NCBI RefSeq assembly: GCF_000177075.1
Contig: NZ_ADEG01000036.1
Span: forward strand, 1-45,978
Reading direction: 5' to 3'
DNA length: 45,978 nucleotides
DNA from: Hoylesella buccalis ATCC 35310
GTDB lineage: Bacteria > Bacteroidota > Bacteroidia > Bacteroidales > Bacteroidaceae
The first letter of the stretch is position 1. Every line of letters starts with the position of its first letter. Position numbers and translations under genes: made by a program. Under the pieces are notes generated by a model that was given only the letters and a program-made list of their open reading frames with translations, did no database searches and was not told the DNA's origin. This document shows positions 7,330 to 16,156 of the stretch, piece by piece.

Positions 7330-8502
7330 TTATTTAATCGTCACCTGCGTGGCTCCGTAACCATATTCCTGGAAACTTGCGTCCTGATATGGATATTTCT
7401 TGTAGCGATAATTCAGGTCGTTGATGAGCGCTCGCCTCAGCACACCCTCACCTTTACCATGGATGAAGATGATTTTTTGCCCTTTCTTATTAGCATACTC
7501 AGCTATAGTGTCACGAAACTTCTTCCGTTGGTAATTCAGAATATCCGTGGCACTCATGCCCGCAGTAGAGTCCAACAACTCGTTGGCATGCAGGTCAACC
7601 ACCAGAAGATTGTCATCACCCCGATGCTTCATCACAAAAGGATTACCTTTTCGGCGCTTGTCATCGTACCGACTCATGTAGGTATCGGTCTGTGTTTTTG
7701 CCGATGGTGCAACTTTGGTGTGATCCTGTTCAGCCTTTTGATACATCTCGGCCTTCAAAGCAGTGGGGTCCACAACCAACGGTCGCGCGGTTTTATCATT
7801 TTCGATGATGGTGTACAACAAGGCTGGTTGCTCAAAGAAGTCGTTCTCTTCGAAGGTGTGAAGCTTGTAGAATTTCACTGGATCGATTCTGAACTGCACA
7901 TCCACTGCAGGCTTCAAGATGAATGGTTTCTCACGCTTGTAGGCAATCAGTTGAATGGCTACCCGACCCAATTCATTTAAATCCTCACGACCAAACTCGT
8001 CGATAAATTCTTTCGTATCAGGCTCTACCTCTTGCGTAGCTTTCAACGTCCAGCTCTGTCCTTCTGCTGCAAGGTAAGTGAATCGAACATAATAGTTGCT
8101 GTCGTTCACGAAATAACATTCGAATCTCGTATGAGTCACCTCCTTGATATCCAATGGTACAAAGGCAAGATAGCAACTAAGTTGGTTGCCACCTTTACGC
8201 TCTTCTACCGGAGCACGGAAGGTAATCTCCTTGTCAGCCGGGTCTTGCTCAATCTCTTCCTCCTCCTCATCCATTTCAGCATGGCTGACGGCCTGCTTCA
8301 CAGAAGTAGGTTTCGGTGAAAGAGAACTCACAACTTTGCTGGTGCTATAATCGTCTTCCCGAACAAGCACCACTTCATTGATGGGAGTAGGAATCTGAAA
8401 ACCATCTTCATCCTCTACCAATACGATATTTTTTCCTTGGAATCCTGCGATGATACCACCGCCAGACTCACTGAGAAAACTTACTTTATCACCTATCTTC
8501 AT
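7330..8502 (-). CDS. DUF2027 / Smr-domain protein
   Basis: This 390-residue protein begins with a small beta-rich DUF2027-type segment (MKIGDKVSFLSESGGGIIAG), continues through an acidic linker near residues 80-95 (EMDEEEEEIEQD) and a central beta-rich region, and ends in a MutS2-type Smr domain. The Smr landmarks are DLH (303-305), IHGKGEG (347-353) and the closing GYGATQVTI. Smr domains are nucleases or nucleic-acid binding modules associated with MutS2 and ribosome rescue; here the MutS ATPase part is absent. The combination is characteristic of Bacteroidetes. Its exact role is unknown. ATG 8502 is well placed; the 123-base gap to queA has no clear promoter box. Confidence 0.85.
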   Translation of the reverse strand: MKIGDKVSFLSESGGGIIAGFQGKNIVLVEDEDGFQIPTPINEVVLVREDDYSTSKVVSSLSPKPTSVKQAVSHAEMDEEEEEIEQDPADKEITFRAPVEERKGGNQLSCYLAFVPLDIKEVTHTRFECYFVNDSNYYVRFTYLAAEGQSWTLKATQEVEPDTKEFIDEFGREDLNELGRVAIQLIAYKREKPFILKPAVDVQFRIDPVKFYKLHTFEENDFFEQPALLYTIIENDKTARPLVVDPTALKAEMYQKAEQDHTKVAPSAKTQTDTYMSRYDDKRRKGNPFVMKHRGDDNLLVVDLHANELLDSTAGMSATDILNYQRKKFRDTIAEYANKKGQKIIFIHGKGEGVLRRALINDLNYRYKKYPYQDASFQEYGYGATQVTIK

Positions 8503-8625
8503 CTTATAAAAAAATGTAAATATCCAACATGTTTATTTCTACTTTCCCTGCCAGACGTGTCCAGCGCAGGGACGTTCAACGCTTATACTGCTATCATCGG
8601 ACGTGGTATCGAGTGGTACTCCCGA

Positions 8626-9924
8626 TTAAGGAATCAGCAAACTGCTGTCTCCATAGCTGAGAAAGCGGAAATCGTGTGCCAGCGCATAGTCGTAAATCTT
8701 CCGCCAGTCGCCATGAACGAATGCACTGACCAGCAGCAACAGTGTGCTCTGTGGTTGATGGAAGTTGGTAATCAACATCTTCACTATCTTGTATTCATAG
8801 CCAGGTGCGATGATGATTTGGGTAGAACTGTGCAAGGCTCCCAATTGATTTCGCTTGAGATAGTCGAGGACGTTTTGTATTGCTTGCATCGATGTGATGC
8901 CGTCTATCAATCCCCCGTCCAACTGTTCCGTCGTTCCATCCTCTCGCATTCTCTCATAAGGAGCCCATTGACTGACATGTAACTCGGCTTCTGAGGCATC
9001 GGGGTGTTCCGACAGATACACGCCCATATAATACAAACTTTCCAATGTCCGCACACTGGTTGTACCTACTGCGATGGCACTTGCATCGTGTCGCAACAGC
9101 TTCTCCAACGTTTGTTGGTGTACGCAGATGTACTCGGTGTGCATGTCATGATCTTCAATCTCTTGACTTTTCACGGGTTTGAACGTTCCGGCTCCAACGT
9201 GAAGGGTAACCTCTTCCCTATCGATGCCATGCTCGTCTAACGACTTGAGCACATCGTTGGTAAAGTGCAGACCTGCGGTTGGAGCTGCCACCGACCCTTT
9301 TATCTTAGAATACACGGTCTGATAAGTGGTCTTGTCGCTCTCTTGCGTTTCCCGATTGAGATAAGGAGGAATGGGCAGCTCGCCCATATCCTCTAATATT
9401 TCTGAAAAACTAATATCTTCTGCATCCCAATCAAACTCTATCCAATGATGAGTGGCAGGTGCTGACAGCTGTAGATTTCCCTCTGCCTGATCCTCTTTCT
9501 GCTGACTTTTCCTGGTTATAGTCAGCGTAAGACTGCGACCCTTTATTTCGTAGGAACGAGCAAGAGACCCTTCTTTCCATTTCTTCAAATTGCCAATCAT
9601 GCAGTACCACGCACAGTGACCCCTTGTCTGGAAAATCTGTTCGTAATCAGTTGGAGCAGCAGGTTCCATCAAAAACGCCTCTATCCTGGCGCCTGTACTC
9701 TTCATAAAGTACATTCGCGCCTGGATGACTTTGGTGTTATTGAAAATCATCAAAGCCCCCTGTGGGAGATGATCCTTCAGATGATAGAACACATCTTCAC
9801 CAACTTTTCCTTGATTGTACAAAAGCAGTTTACTGTGATCGCGCTGTGCTATAGGAAATTTTGCAATACGATCGTCGGGCAAATCGTACTGATAATCACT
9901 AATATGTATATGTTTTGTATCCAT
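8626..9924 (-). CDS. queA: S-adenosylmethionine:tRNA ribosyltransferase-isomerase
   Basis: QueA adds the ribosyl part of SAM to 7-aminomethyl-7-deazaguanine in tRNA, forming epoxyqueuosine. The 432 residues contain the family signatures in order: FNNTKVIQAR (61-70), GELPIPPYL (181-189), YQTVY (201-205), SVAAPTAGLHFT (211-222), LHVGAGTFKPV (241-251) and MHTEY (261-265). It is longer than the roughly 350-residue enterobacterial enzyme because of an insertion around residues 85-170 and a longer C-terminus, which I believe is usual in Bacteroidetes. The start ATG is 22 bases downstream of the PAP2 stop, so it may be the last gene of the Bat transcript. No preQ1 riboswitch-like leader is seen. Confidence 0.95.
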   Translation of the reverse strand: MDTKHIHISDYQYDLPDDRIAKFPIAQRDHSKLLLYNQGKVGEDVFYHLKDHLPQGALMIFNNTKVIQARMYFMKSTGARIEAFLMEPAAPTDYEQIFQTRGHCAWYCMIGNLKKWKEGSLARSYEIKGRSLTLTITRKSQQKEDQAEGNLQLSAPATHHWIEFDWDAEDISFSEILEDMGELPIPPYLNRETQESDKTTYQTVYSKIKGSVAAPTAGLHFTNDVLKSLDEHGIDREEVTLHVGAGTFKPVKSQEIEDHDMHTEYICVHQQTLEKLLRHDASAIAVGTTSVRTLESLYYMGVYLSEHPDASEAELHVSQWAPYERMREDGTTEQLDGGLIDGITSMQAIQNVLDYLKRNQLGALHSSTQIIIAPGYEYKIVKMLITNFHQPQSTLLLLVSAFVHGDWRKIYDYALAHDFRFLSYGDSSLLIP

Positions 9925-9946
9925 TATTTCTTCGTTCTTACCTCCA

Positions 9947-10645
9947 TTAAGTAAACAACACTAATCCTCTAAATATAGCATACATGTAAGATACAGACAT
10001 CACTAAGATAACAAGATGAACGTCCTTATAGTTATACCCCGTTTGGGTGTACTGACTCGAGATGTAATTCGTATTGGCCGAGAGCTTTCGATTCACCCGA
10101 CAATACATCCAATAGGTACTGAATCCAACGACTGTTGCCCAAGCGAATCCCACCAGTACGTCACTTGGATAATGCACACCTAAGTATAGTCTGGTGTAGG
10201 CATTAATCAAAGACCATGTAATCATAAAGAAGCTGAACAAACTACTTCTGACTAACAGACAGAGAAACAGGGCAATAGAAAACGTGTTGGACGCATGACC
10301 TGAAAAGAAACTAAAAGTCCTCGGACGATATTGGTCAACCACGTCGATTTGGTATTTCAGCATCGGGTCGTTACAAGGACGAATCCTACCCACCAAAGGT
10401 TTGATGAAGGCATCGGCCATTCCCGATGATAGAAGCAAGCACAAGGTAGCAAAACCAAGAACGAGAAATATCTGTGTCATCGTCTCATTGTTCTTGATAA
10501 CAAGATAAACCAAGGCGATATACAGAGGAATCCACGTCACACTGGACGTCATAGTCATCATCATTCCATCCAGAAACAATGAGTCAGAACCGTTCAGTGC
10601 AAACAGCAGTTGATGATCCAGATTAGTTATAGCTTGTATATTCAA
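9947..10645 (-). CDS. PAP2-family membrane phosphatase (TTG start)
   Basis: This 232-residue integral membrane protein has all three PAP2 motifs: K82-x6-R89-P90, S115-G116-H117, and R152-x5-H158-x3-D162. Hydrophobic segments surround them. Members remove phosphate from lipids such as undecaprenyl pyrophosphate, phosphatidate or lipid A; the substrate here cannot be told. There is no ATG before residue 28, a TAA closes the frame 24 bases upstream, and conserved-looking sequence (LDHQLLFALNGSDSLFLDG) starts by residue 9. TTG 10645 is therefore the best start, with CTG two codons earlier as an alternative. It lies 26 bases behind batD-batE and 22 before queA. Confidence 0.88.
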   Translation of the reverse strand: MNIQAITNLDHQLLFALNGSDSLFLDGMMMTMTSSVTWIPLYIALVYLVIKNNETMTQIFLVLGFATLCLLLSSGMADAFIKPLVGRIRPCNDPMLKYQIDVVDQYRPRTFSFFSGHASNTFSIALFLCLLVRSSLFSFFMITWSLINAYTRLYLGVHYPSDVLVGFAWATVVGFSTYWMYCRVNRKLSANTNYISSQYTQTGYNYKDVHLVILVMSVSYMYAIFRGLVLFT

Positions 10646-10671
10646 CTTCAGGATGCTGTATTAATAATGTA

Positions 10672-13284
10672 TTATATTTCTTCTATCTGACGGGTTCGCA
10701 ACCATCCTTCTCTCCCATCAGCCAAGCGAATGCCACGCCAATCGTTGAGTCCTTTGTCTGTGATGTCCACCTTTGTGCCCTCATGGATGACAAACTCGTC
10801 TGCACTACCATTAGCTGGTGTCTTCTTGACTGCGACGGAAGGAGCAATGACGATGGCTGCCTTCCTGTTCTGAAGATTATACTTCTGCTGATAGGCAAAG
10901 AAGTTACAGAAAATAAAGAGGACAAAGAACAAACAGCCGCCATAAAAGCCAATCTTTCGCAACATTACATTGGGGCCAAAGAGAAACATGAGTACTAGCA
11001 ACAACACCAATACAATGGACGCAATTGCCATGACAGCCCAGTTGTCAACACTTGTAAAATTGACCAATGAGTGATACCAGGTAACGAAGAACATTTCACT
11101 CTCTGGGGTAATTTTGTCAATGGTTTTTGAGCTAGCAAACTGCAAATTGAAACGAATGTCATCGTCACCCGGAGACAACATTAGCGCACGTTCGTAGGCA
11201 AGGATGGCCTGGGTGATGTTATCTGTACGATAGTATGCGTTACCCAAATTATAGTACAAGTCAGCATTGACGCCTTTTTTGAGCAATTCCTCATAATCCT
11301 TGATAGCCTGTTGATAATTGCCTCGTTTATATTCGGTATCAGCGTTCTCCTTGGTGATGGCCGAAGCTGAAAATGAAACGAACACCATCAACACACAAAA
11401 CAAAAATGTTTTGCTATGAACTGTCGAGCTGTTTTTATGTTTTGAGCTCGTTTTCATCACATTTTCTATTTCCATAATCGCGGTCATGGCTGAGTCAATC
11501 GTCTTATTCATATTACCCGATGGGTCACCAGGGGCATATCTTTCAAACTCACATTCATCCAGTGCCGAGATAAATGTATCGATAGTTTTGTTATCAACAG
11601 CCTGCCGTTGCAAATTGTCAGCGATATTCTCACGTGACAGCTGTTCGACCGGCATGTTCAATTTATCACTAACATATCCCCACAAGGCATGCAACACTTC
11701 ATCATAGAACTCGGCTTGTTTATTCTGTTCCATGAGGTTTCTGGCTTTCTTCAGTCGCTTGGTCGCCACCTTGTTGGCTTTCTTACCACGCATTTTCACA
11801 ATGTCTGCATGGTCTAAAGCGCGTTTACGGAACACAACCAACAAGATGATAAATGCCAACAGCGGCACCAACAAGCTCACCCAATATTGCGGAGAACCAA
11901 AGAAGAACTCATCCACACGGTGCATTCTCACCTTTTGTAATTTGAGACCTCTGATGTCGTTAGCCTTCTCCTGTCGATAGTCAGCCACCGAAGAGCCTTT
12001 GCCATCACCCTTCTTCACGTTGATCTTGAAAGCCTGTGTCTTGATGGTTTTGTAGGCATTCAGGCCTGTGTCGTAATAAGTAAACGCAATGGGAGGTATT
12101 TCATACTGTCCTTGATTTCTGGGAACCGCCAGTATGTCATAAATCATGTTGCCTTCAACACCATTTGCTGTCAATTTAGTTTTATCCGTTATCTTTGCAT
12201 CATACTTGTCAAAGTCTTTGGGGAATGCAACGTCTGGCTGTTTAATCAGTTTCAGATTACCTACGCCTCCCACGACAACACGCAGGGATATGGGTTCGCC
12301 AGCCTTCACTTCCGTATGATTGACCGAAGCTGAAAGGTTGAATTTTCCCACCCCACCAGAAAAATCAGAGGGACGCTTAGGCAATGGGTCTACCTGCACC
12401 GTCAATCCCGGTGCCACGATGTTGCGTTTTACTTCCACATAACCAGAACCTCCGTTGAAGAACGCTTCAAAGGGATCGACGGCCCTGTTCTGCTGGACAA
12501 CGATGCCTTTGAAGGTGATACTTGGTATCTCCAGTTTTCCCGTTACTTGCGGATACATGACATACTGACTCCACGTAACACAGCGATAGTTTTTCCCGTT
12601 GACCTTTTCTACATGGAAGTTTTTCTGCTGTGGCAACTTGATTTCCTGCGTGTGAAAGCCAGTCAAGTCAGGCATCTTACCCTCCAGTTGTGTCAAATCA
12701 ACAAGCGTATATACTTTATAAGTCAGCAGGATAGGTTCTTGTTCATGCACTCTTCGCTTATTGGCACTCACCTTGATGAACAAATCGTTACCTGATATCT
12801 TACTCCCAGCCTTTCTAATTTGTGCCTCCCCTGCATAATCATCGTGCATCTGAGGCGCACCATTGTTCTGTCGTGCGGTACCTGACACAGTCACTTTCGC
12901 TGCTCTCGACGTAATGGTCTTTCCGTTGATACGTGCATGTGCAGGCGGAATGGTGTACGTTCCGTTCTTTGAGGCATACAACGTATAGGTGTAAGTGATG
13001 GATGACGAACTGCTGGTATGACCGTTGACCATCTGAAAGCTCGACTGGCTGGATGTGTACGGTCCGGCAATTACCTCGATAGCATCAGGAATGTTGCCAG
13101 CCCTGAAATCGTCTACCTCTTGTGTGTTGATGGTGTACGACAGTCTGAAGTTCTCTCCTACTGACACATGGGATGGCACTGACACGGTGATGGATTGTGC
13201 GTTGCCAACCAGTGGGCACAACGTACAAATGAGTATGGTGATAAATATATAATTGAGATATAGCTTCATCCTTTTCTTATTCAT
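10672..13284 (-). CDS. batD: BatD-BatE fusion: oxygen-tolerance membrane protein with TPR and SH3 domains
   Basis: This 870-residue protein joins two proteins that are separate in Bacteroides fragilis. It has a signal peptide (ending near VGNAQS), periplasmic BatD beta-sandwich repeats to about residue 435, a membrane helix (VSLLVPLLAFIILLVVF) and a basic cytoplasmic segment. It then restarts: M610 begins a KTSSKHKNSS basic stretch and a hydrophobic FLFCVLMVFVSFSASA that looks like an intact signal peptide. TPR motifs follow (TEYKRGNYQQAIKDYEELL; YYNLGNAYYRTDNITQAI), then two membrane helices and a C-terminal SH3-like domain. The last part is BatE-like. ATG 13284 is chosen (a GTG 12 bases upstream is possible), 19 bases after batC. 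ATG 11457 could serve as an internal start for BatE. Confidence 0.88.
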   Translation of the reverse strand: MNKKRMKLYLNYIFITILICTLCPLVGNAQSITVSVPSHVSVGENFRLSYTINTQEVDDFRAGNIPDAIEVIAGPYTSSQSSFQMVNGHTSSSSSITYTYTLYASKNGTYTIPPAHARINGKTITSRAAKVTVSGTARQNNGAPQMHDDYAGEAQIRKAGSKISGNDLFIKVSANKRRVHEQEPILLTYKVYTLVDLTQLEGKMPDLTGFHTQEIKLPQQKNFHVEKVNGKNYRCVTWSQYVMYPQVTGKLEIPSITFKGIVVQQNRAVDPFEAFFNGGSGYVEVKRNIVAPGLTVQVDPLPKRPSDFSGGVGKFNLSASVNHTEVKAGEPISLRVVVGGVGNLKLIKQPDVAFPKDFDKYDAKITDKTKLTANGVEGNMIYDILAVPRNQGQYEIPPIAFTYYDTGLNAYKTIKTQAFKINVKKGDGKGSSVADYRQEKANDIRGLKLQKVRMHRVDEFFFGSPQYWVSLLVPLLAFIILLVVFRKRALDHADIVKMRGKKANKVATKRLKKARNLMEQNKQAEFYDEVLHALWGYVSDKLNMPVEQLSRENIADNLQRQAVDNKTIDTFISALDECEFERYAPGDPSGNMNKTIDSAMTAIMEIENVMKTSSKHKNSSTVHSKTFLFCVLMVFVSFSASAITKENADTEYKRGNYQQAIKDYEELLKKGVNADLYYNLGNAYYRTDNITQAILAYERALMLSPGDDDIRFNLQFASSKTIDKITPESEMFFVTWYHSLVNFTSVDNWAVMAIASIVLVLLLVLMFLFGPNVMLRKIGFYGGCLFFVLFIFCNFFAYQQKYNLQNRKAAIVIAPSVAVKKTPANGSADEFVIHEGTKVDITDKGLNDWRGIRLADGREGWLRTRQIEEI

Positions 13285-13303
13285 CCTTTTGATCACGTGT
13301 GAT

Positions 13304-13996
13304 TTACCAATTCTTCTTCAGCTTTTTCTTGCCCGACTGCCGCATGGCTTTCTTCATGCGTTGCTGTGTGGCCTTTTCTTGCTGCGTGGCTGCATTTAAG
13401 AGTTGCTCCGCATTCTCCTTACTCATCCGATCTTTCGGCTTGTTCTTTTGCTGTTGTTGCTGATCCTGTTGCTTTTGCTGCTGATCATCTTTCTTCTGTT
13501 TATCCTTACCATTCTGATCGTCTTTCTTCTTTTGCTCGCCACCATTCTGTTTTTGATTCTTCTGTTGGCGTTTGCAAAGAGCCAGGTTGTAGCGCGTCTC
13601 GTTGTCATCCGGATTGTTACGAAGACTCTCTTTATAGGCTTCAATCGCCTCTCCATACATTTGATGATTCTGACAAATCACCCCAATGTTATGAAATATC
13701 TTCGCCTTTCTGGATTTACTGCTCTCCAACTTCCCCGCATTTTCATATTGCACAATCGCCGCAGAATCTTTCTGCTGCATCATCAGCGCACATCCAAGAT
13801 TGTACAAAGCTTGTGGATTTTGACCATTTTGTGCAATGGCTTTACGATATTCAGCTTCTGCCTTGGCGTAGTTTTGCGACCGATACAGCTTGTTGCCCGA
13901 GCGAATAAACTGCCGGTCACTCTGCGCATACACGTTTGTCGCACACAAAGCCATGACAAACAAGCCCAGCATATATCTGATTAATGTATTATTCAT
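13304..13996 (-). CDS. batC: BatC, TPR protein
   Basis: This 230-residue exported protein starts with a signal peptide ending at VYAQ. TPR-type helices follow (GNKLYRSQNYAKAEAEYRKAI, ALYNLGCALMMQQKDSAAI, IFHNIGVICQNHQMYGEAIEAYKESL). The second half is strikingly polar, rich in Lys, Gln and Asp (about 145-195), with an amphipathic basic end (QQRMKKAMRQSGKKKLKKNW). BatC is thought to scaffold BatB and the other Bat proteins in the periplasm. It overlaps batB by ATGA, which implies translational coupling. The Gln/Lys repeats use CAG/CAA and AAG/AAA runs and could vary in length by slippage. Confidence 0.88.
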   Translation of the reverse strand: MNNTLIRYMLGLFVMALCATNVYAQSDRQFIRSGNKLYRSQNYAKAEAEYRKAIAQNGQNPQALYNLGCALMMQQKDSAAIVQYENAGKLESSKSRKAKIFHNIGVICQNHQMYGEAIEAYKESLRNNPDDNETRYNLALCKRQQKNQKQNGGEQKKKDDQNGKDKQKKDDQQQKQQDQQQQQKNKPKDRMSKENAEQLLNAATQQEKATQQRMKKAMRQSGKKKLKKNW

Positions 13997-15030
13997 CCCT
14001 CTCTATTCTCCTTTTTTTTGAACAGCCGAACCTTACTCAGCATTGGATTTTTGCTTTCCAATATGCATATTTCAAGAATCAACAACAGGAGAGCCAGAAT
14101 GGCAAAAGCCTGAAACTGCTCGTCATATTCACTATAAATCACACTGTTGGTTTCACCTTTCTGTAGTTTGGCCAGCTCATCATTCAATTGCTTCTGCGCA
14201 TCGCTCGTGTTGTCAACATGTATGTAGGTTCCTTCACCAGCCTTAGCCACTTCTTGACACATCTTCTCATTCAAGGCTGTCATGACGGTTTGTCCCCTAT
14301 CATCAGTCATATAGCCACCGTCTGGTGTTGGAATGGGAGCACCTTTGGTTTCACCTACACCTAATATATATACGTTGATGCCTTTCTTCCGAGCTTCTTT
14401 GGCTGCCTCCAATGCCTCACCTTCATGGTCTTCACCGTCGGTAATCAAGATGATGGCACGCCCCACTTTATCTTGTTGCGTAAAGCTGCTCATAGACAAG
14501 CGGATGGCCTGTGCTATATTAGTGCCTTGGGTGGTGATGAGTGAAGGATCGGCATTCTGCAGAAACATCTTCGCACTGACATAATCACTCGTAATGGGCA
14601 GTTGCACAAAGGCCTCTCCGGCAAACACCACAAGCCCTATTTTGTCGTTGGTAAAGTTGTCCACCAAGTTTTCTACCATCAGCTTACTCTTGGCCAATCT
14701 CGACGGAACCACGTCTTCTGCCATCATGGAGTTTGATATATCCAAGGCGATGATGGTTTCTATACCTCTGCGTTTCTCGTTGGATATCTTCGACCCCATC
14801 TGTGGCCGGGCAAACATGATGATAAGCAAAGCCAGTGCAGCCTGCAACAACCAGAACTTGACAGACGGACGATACTTCGAGGTATCGGCCATCTGCAACT
14901 TCAAGAGTTCGGGGTCACCAAACTTCTTTAATTTCTGTCTTCTTCGGCGATAGCCCATAAAACGAACCAATGCCAATAGTGGAATCAGGACTAATAGCCA
15001 AAGATATATCGGGTCTTCAAATCTTACCAT
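13993..15030 (-). CDS. batB: BatB, von Willebrand A membrane protein
   Basis: This 345-residue protein has two N-terminal membrane helices (about 8-24 and 58-74), a periplasmic von Willebrand A domain and a C-terminal helix (AFAILALLLLILEICIL). The metal-ion-dependent adhesion site is complete: DISNS at 97-101, a Thr in TTQGTNI, and the Asp of ITDGEDHEG. Such domains hold protein partners through a bound divalent metal. Family knowledge links BatA/BatB to oxygen and stress tolerance and to envelope integrity. It lies 90 bases after batA and overlaps batC by four bases. Confidence 0.92.
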   Translation of the reverse strand: MVRFEDPIYLWLLVLIPLLALVRFMGYRRRRQKLKKFGDPELLKLQMADTSKYRPSVKFWLLQAALALLIIMFARPQMGSKISNEKRRGIETIIALDISNSMMAEDVVPSRLAKSKLMVENLVDNFTNDKIGLVVFAGEAFVQLPITSDYVSAKMFLQNADPSLITTQGTNIAQAIRLSMSSFTQQDKVGRAIILITDGEDHEGEALEAAKEARKKGINVYILGVGETKGAPIPTPDGGYMTDDRGQTVMTALNEKMCQEVAKAGEGTYIHVDNTSDAQKQLNDELAKLQKGETNSVIYSEYDEQFQAFAILALLLLILEICILESKNPMLSKVRLFKKKENREG

Positions 15031-15120
15031 ATACTTTCCGTATTCAACATATTATACAGCTTATACAGCCGTCGTACGTTTTTCACGCGAACAAGTTTGA
15101 CGAGTTGCACAGTAAAACCT

Positions 15121-16119
15121 TTAAGGAATACGACGTAAAACCGTATTTCTCAGCAGCAGTTCCAACAGCAAGCTGATGATAGCTGCTAAAGCAAACGGCT
15201 GAAAGGCTTCATATCGCTTGGAGAATTTCTTGACTTCCATCTTTGTTTTCTCCAACTTGTCTATATCGTTGTAAATCTGTTTCAATTCTTTGTTATTGGT
15301 TGCTCTGTAAAAGTTGCCTTCCGTCACAGCGGCGATGTCACTCAAGGTCTTTGAGTCTATCTCCACCGGAATGTTCACATATTGTGTCGTCCCTCCCACA
15401 TTCATGGGATAAGGAGCCACCTTGTTGGTTCCTACGCCAATGGTATACACCCTGATGCCCAAGCTCTGGGCAATCTGGGCACTGGTCATCGGCGAGATGT
15501 CACCCATGTTGTTGCTGCCATCGGTGATGAGAATCACCACCTTACTCTTGGCCTTGGAGTCTTTCAAACGCGAAACAGCGTTGGCCAATCCCATCCCTAC
15601 GGCCGTACCATCAGAAATCAATCCACGCGCAGCGATGTCTGTACGAACGTTTCGCAACAGGTTCAAGAGCGAGGCGTGATCGGTGGTCATAGGACATTGG
15701 GTGAACGATTCACCAGCAAATATCGTCAATCCGATGTTGTCATTGGGCCTGCCTGAAATAAATTCGGCAGCAACATTCTTGGCCGCTTCCAATCTATTGG
15801 GCCTCAAGTCCTCTGCCAACATAGACGTAGAAACGTCCATAGCCAACATGATGTCAATGCCCTCGACAGACCTCTGATCCCAAGAGTTGCGCGTTTGTGG
15901 CCGAGCCAGCACGCACACCACCAGGATGAAGGTGAGGCACCGAAGCACCATAGGCAGATGAATCAGCCGCATTCGCCAGCTCTTAGGTGCGAACAGATAA
16001 GCATGCGTATCGCTCATTCGCATGGTTGGCTCACTCTTCTTGCGATAAAGGAAGTACCATACCACATAGGGAATGAGCAGCAACAGCAGTAGGAAATATT
16101 CTCTATTTACAAATTCCAC
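15121..16119 (-). CDS. batA: BatA, von Willebrand A membrane protein
   Basis: This 332-residue paralogue of BatB has an N-terminal helix (FLLLLLLIPYVVWYFLY), a second helix near 57-72, a von Willebrand A domain with DVSTS at 95-99 and ITDGSNN downstream, and a C-terminal helix (ALAAIISLLLELLL). The metal site appears complete. It should sit in the inner membrane next to BatB with the A domain in the periplasm. Its ATG lies 37 bases after the upstream membrane-protein gene. The 90-base gap to batB has no obvious promoter. Confidence 0.92.
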   Translation of the reverse strand: MEFVNREYFLLLLLLIPYVVWYFLYRKKSEPTMRMSDTHAYLFAPKSWRMRLIHLPMVLRCLTFILVVCVLARPQTRNSWDQRSVEGIDIMLAMDVSTSMLAEDLRPNRLEAAKNVAAEFISGRPNDNIGLTIFAGESFTQCPMTTDHASLLNLLRNVRTDIAARGLISDGTAVGMGLANAVSRLKDSKAKSKVVILITDGSNNMGDISPMTSAQIAQSLGIRVYTIGVGTNKVAPYPMNVGGTTQYVNIPVEIDSKTLSDIAAVTEGNFYRATNNKELKQIYNDIDKLEKTKMEVKKFSKRYEAFQPFALAAIISLLLELLLRNTVLRRIP

Positions 16120-16156
16120 GTTTCATTCATTTTAATGACATCACATCCGCTCCCAA

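Noticed and set aside
8545..8572. Terminator after queA (TCCCTGC/GCAGGGA hairpin)
   Set aside because: The seven-base stem has a 14-base loop and no T-run on the minus strand, so support is too weak.
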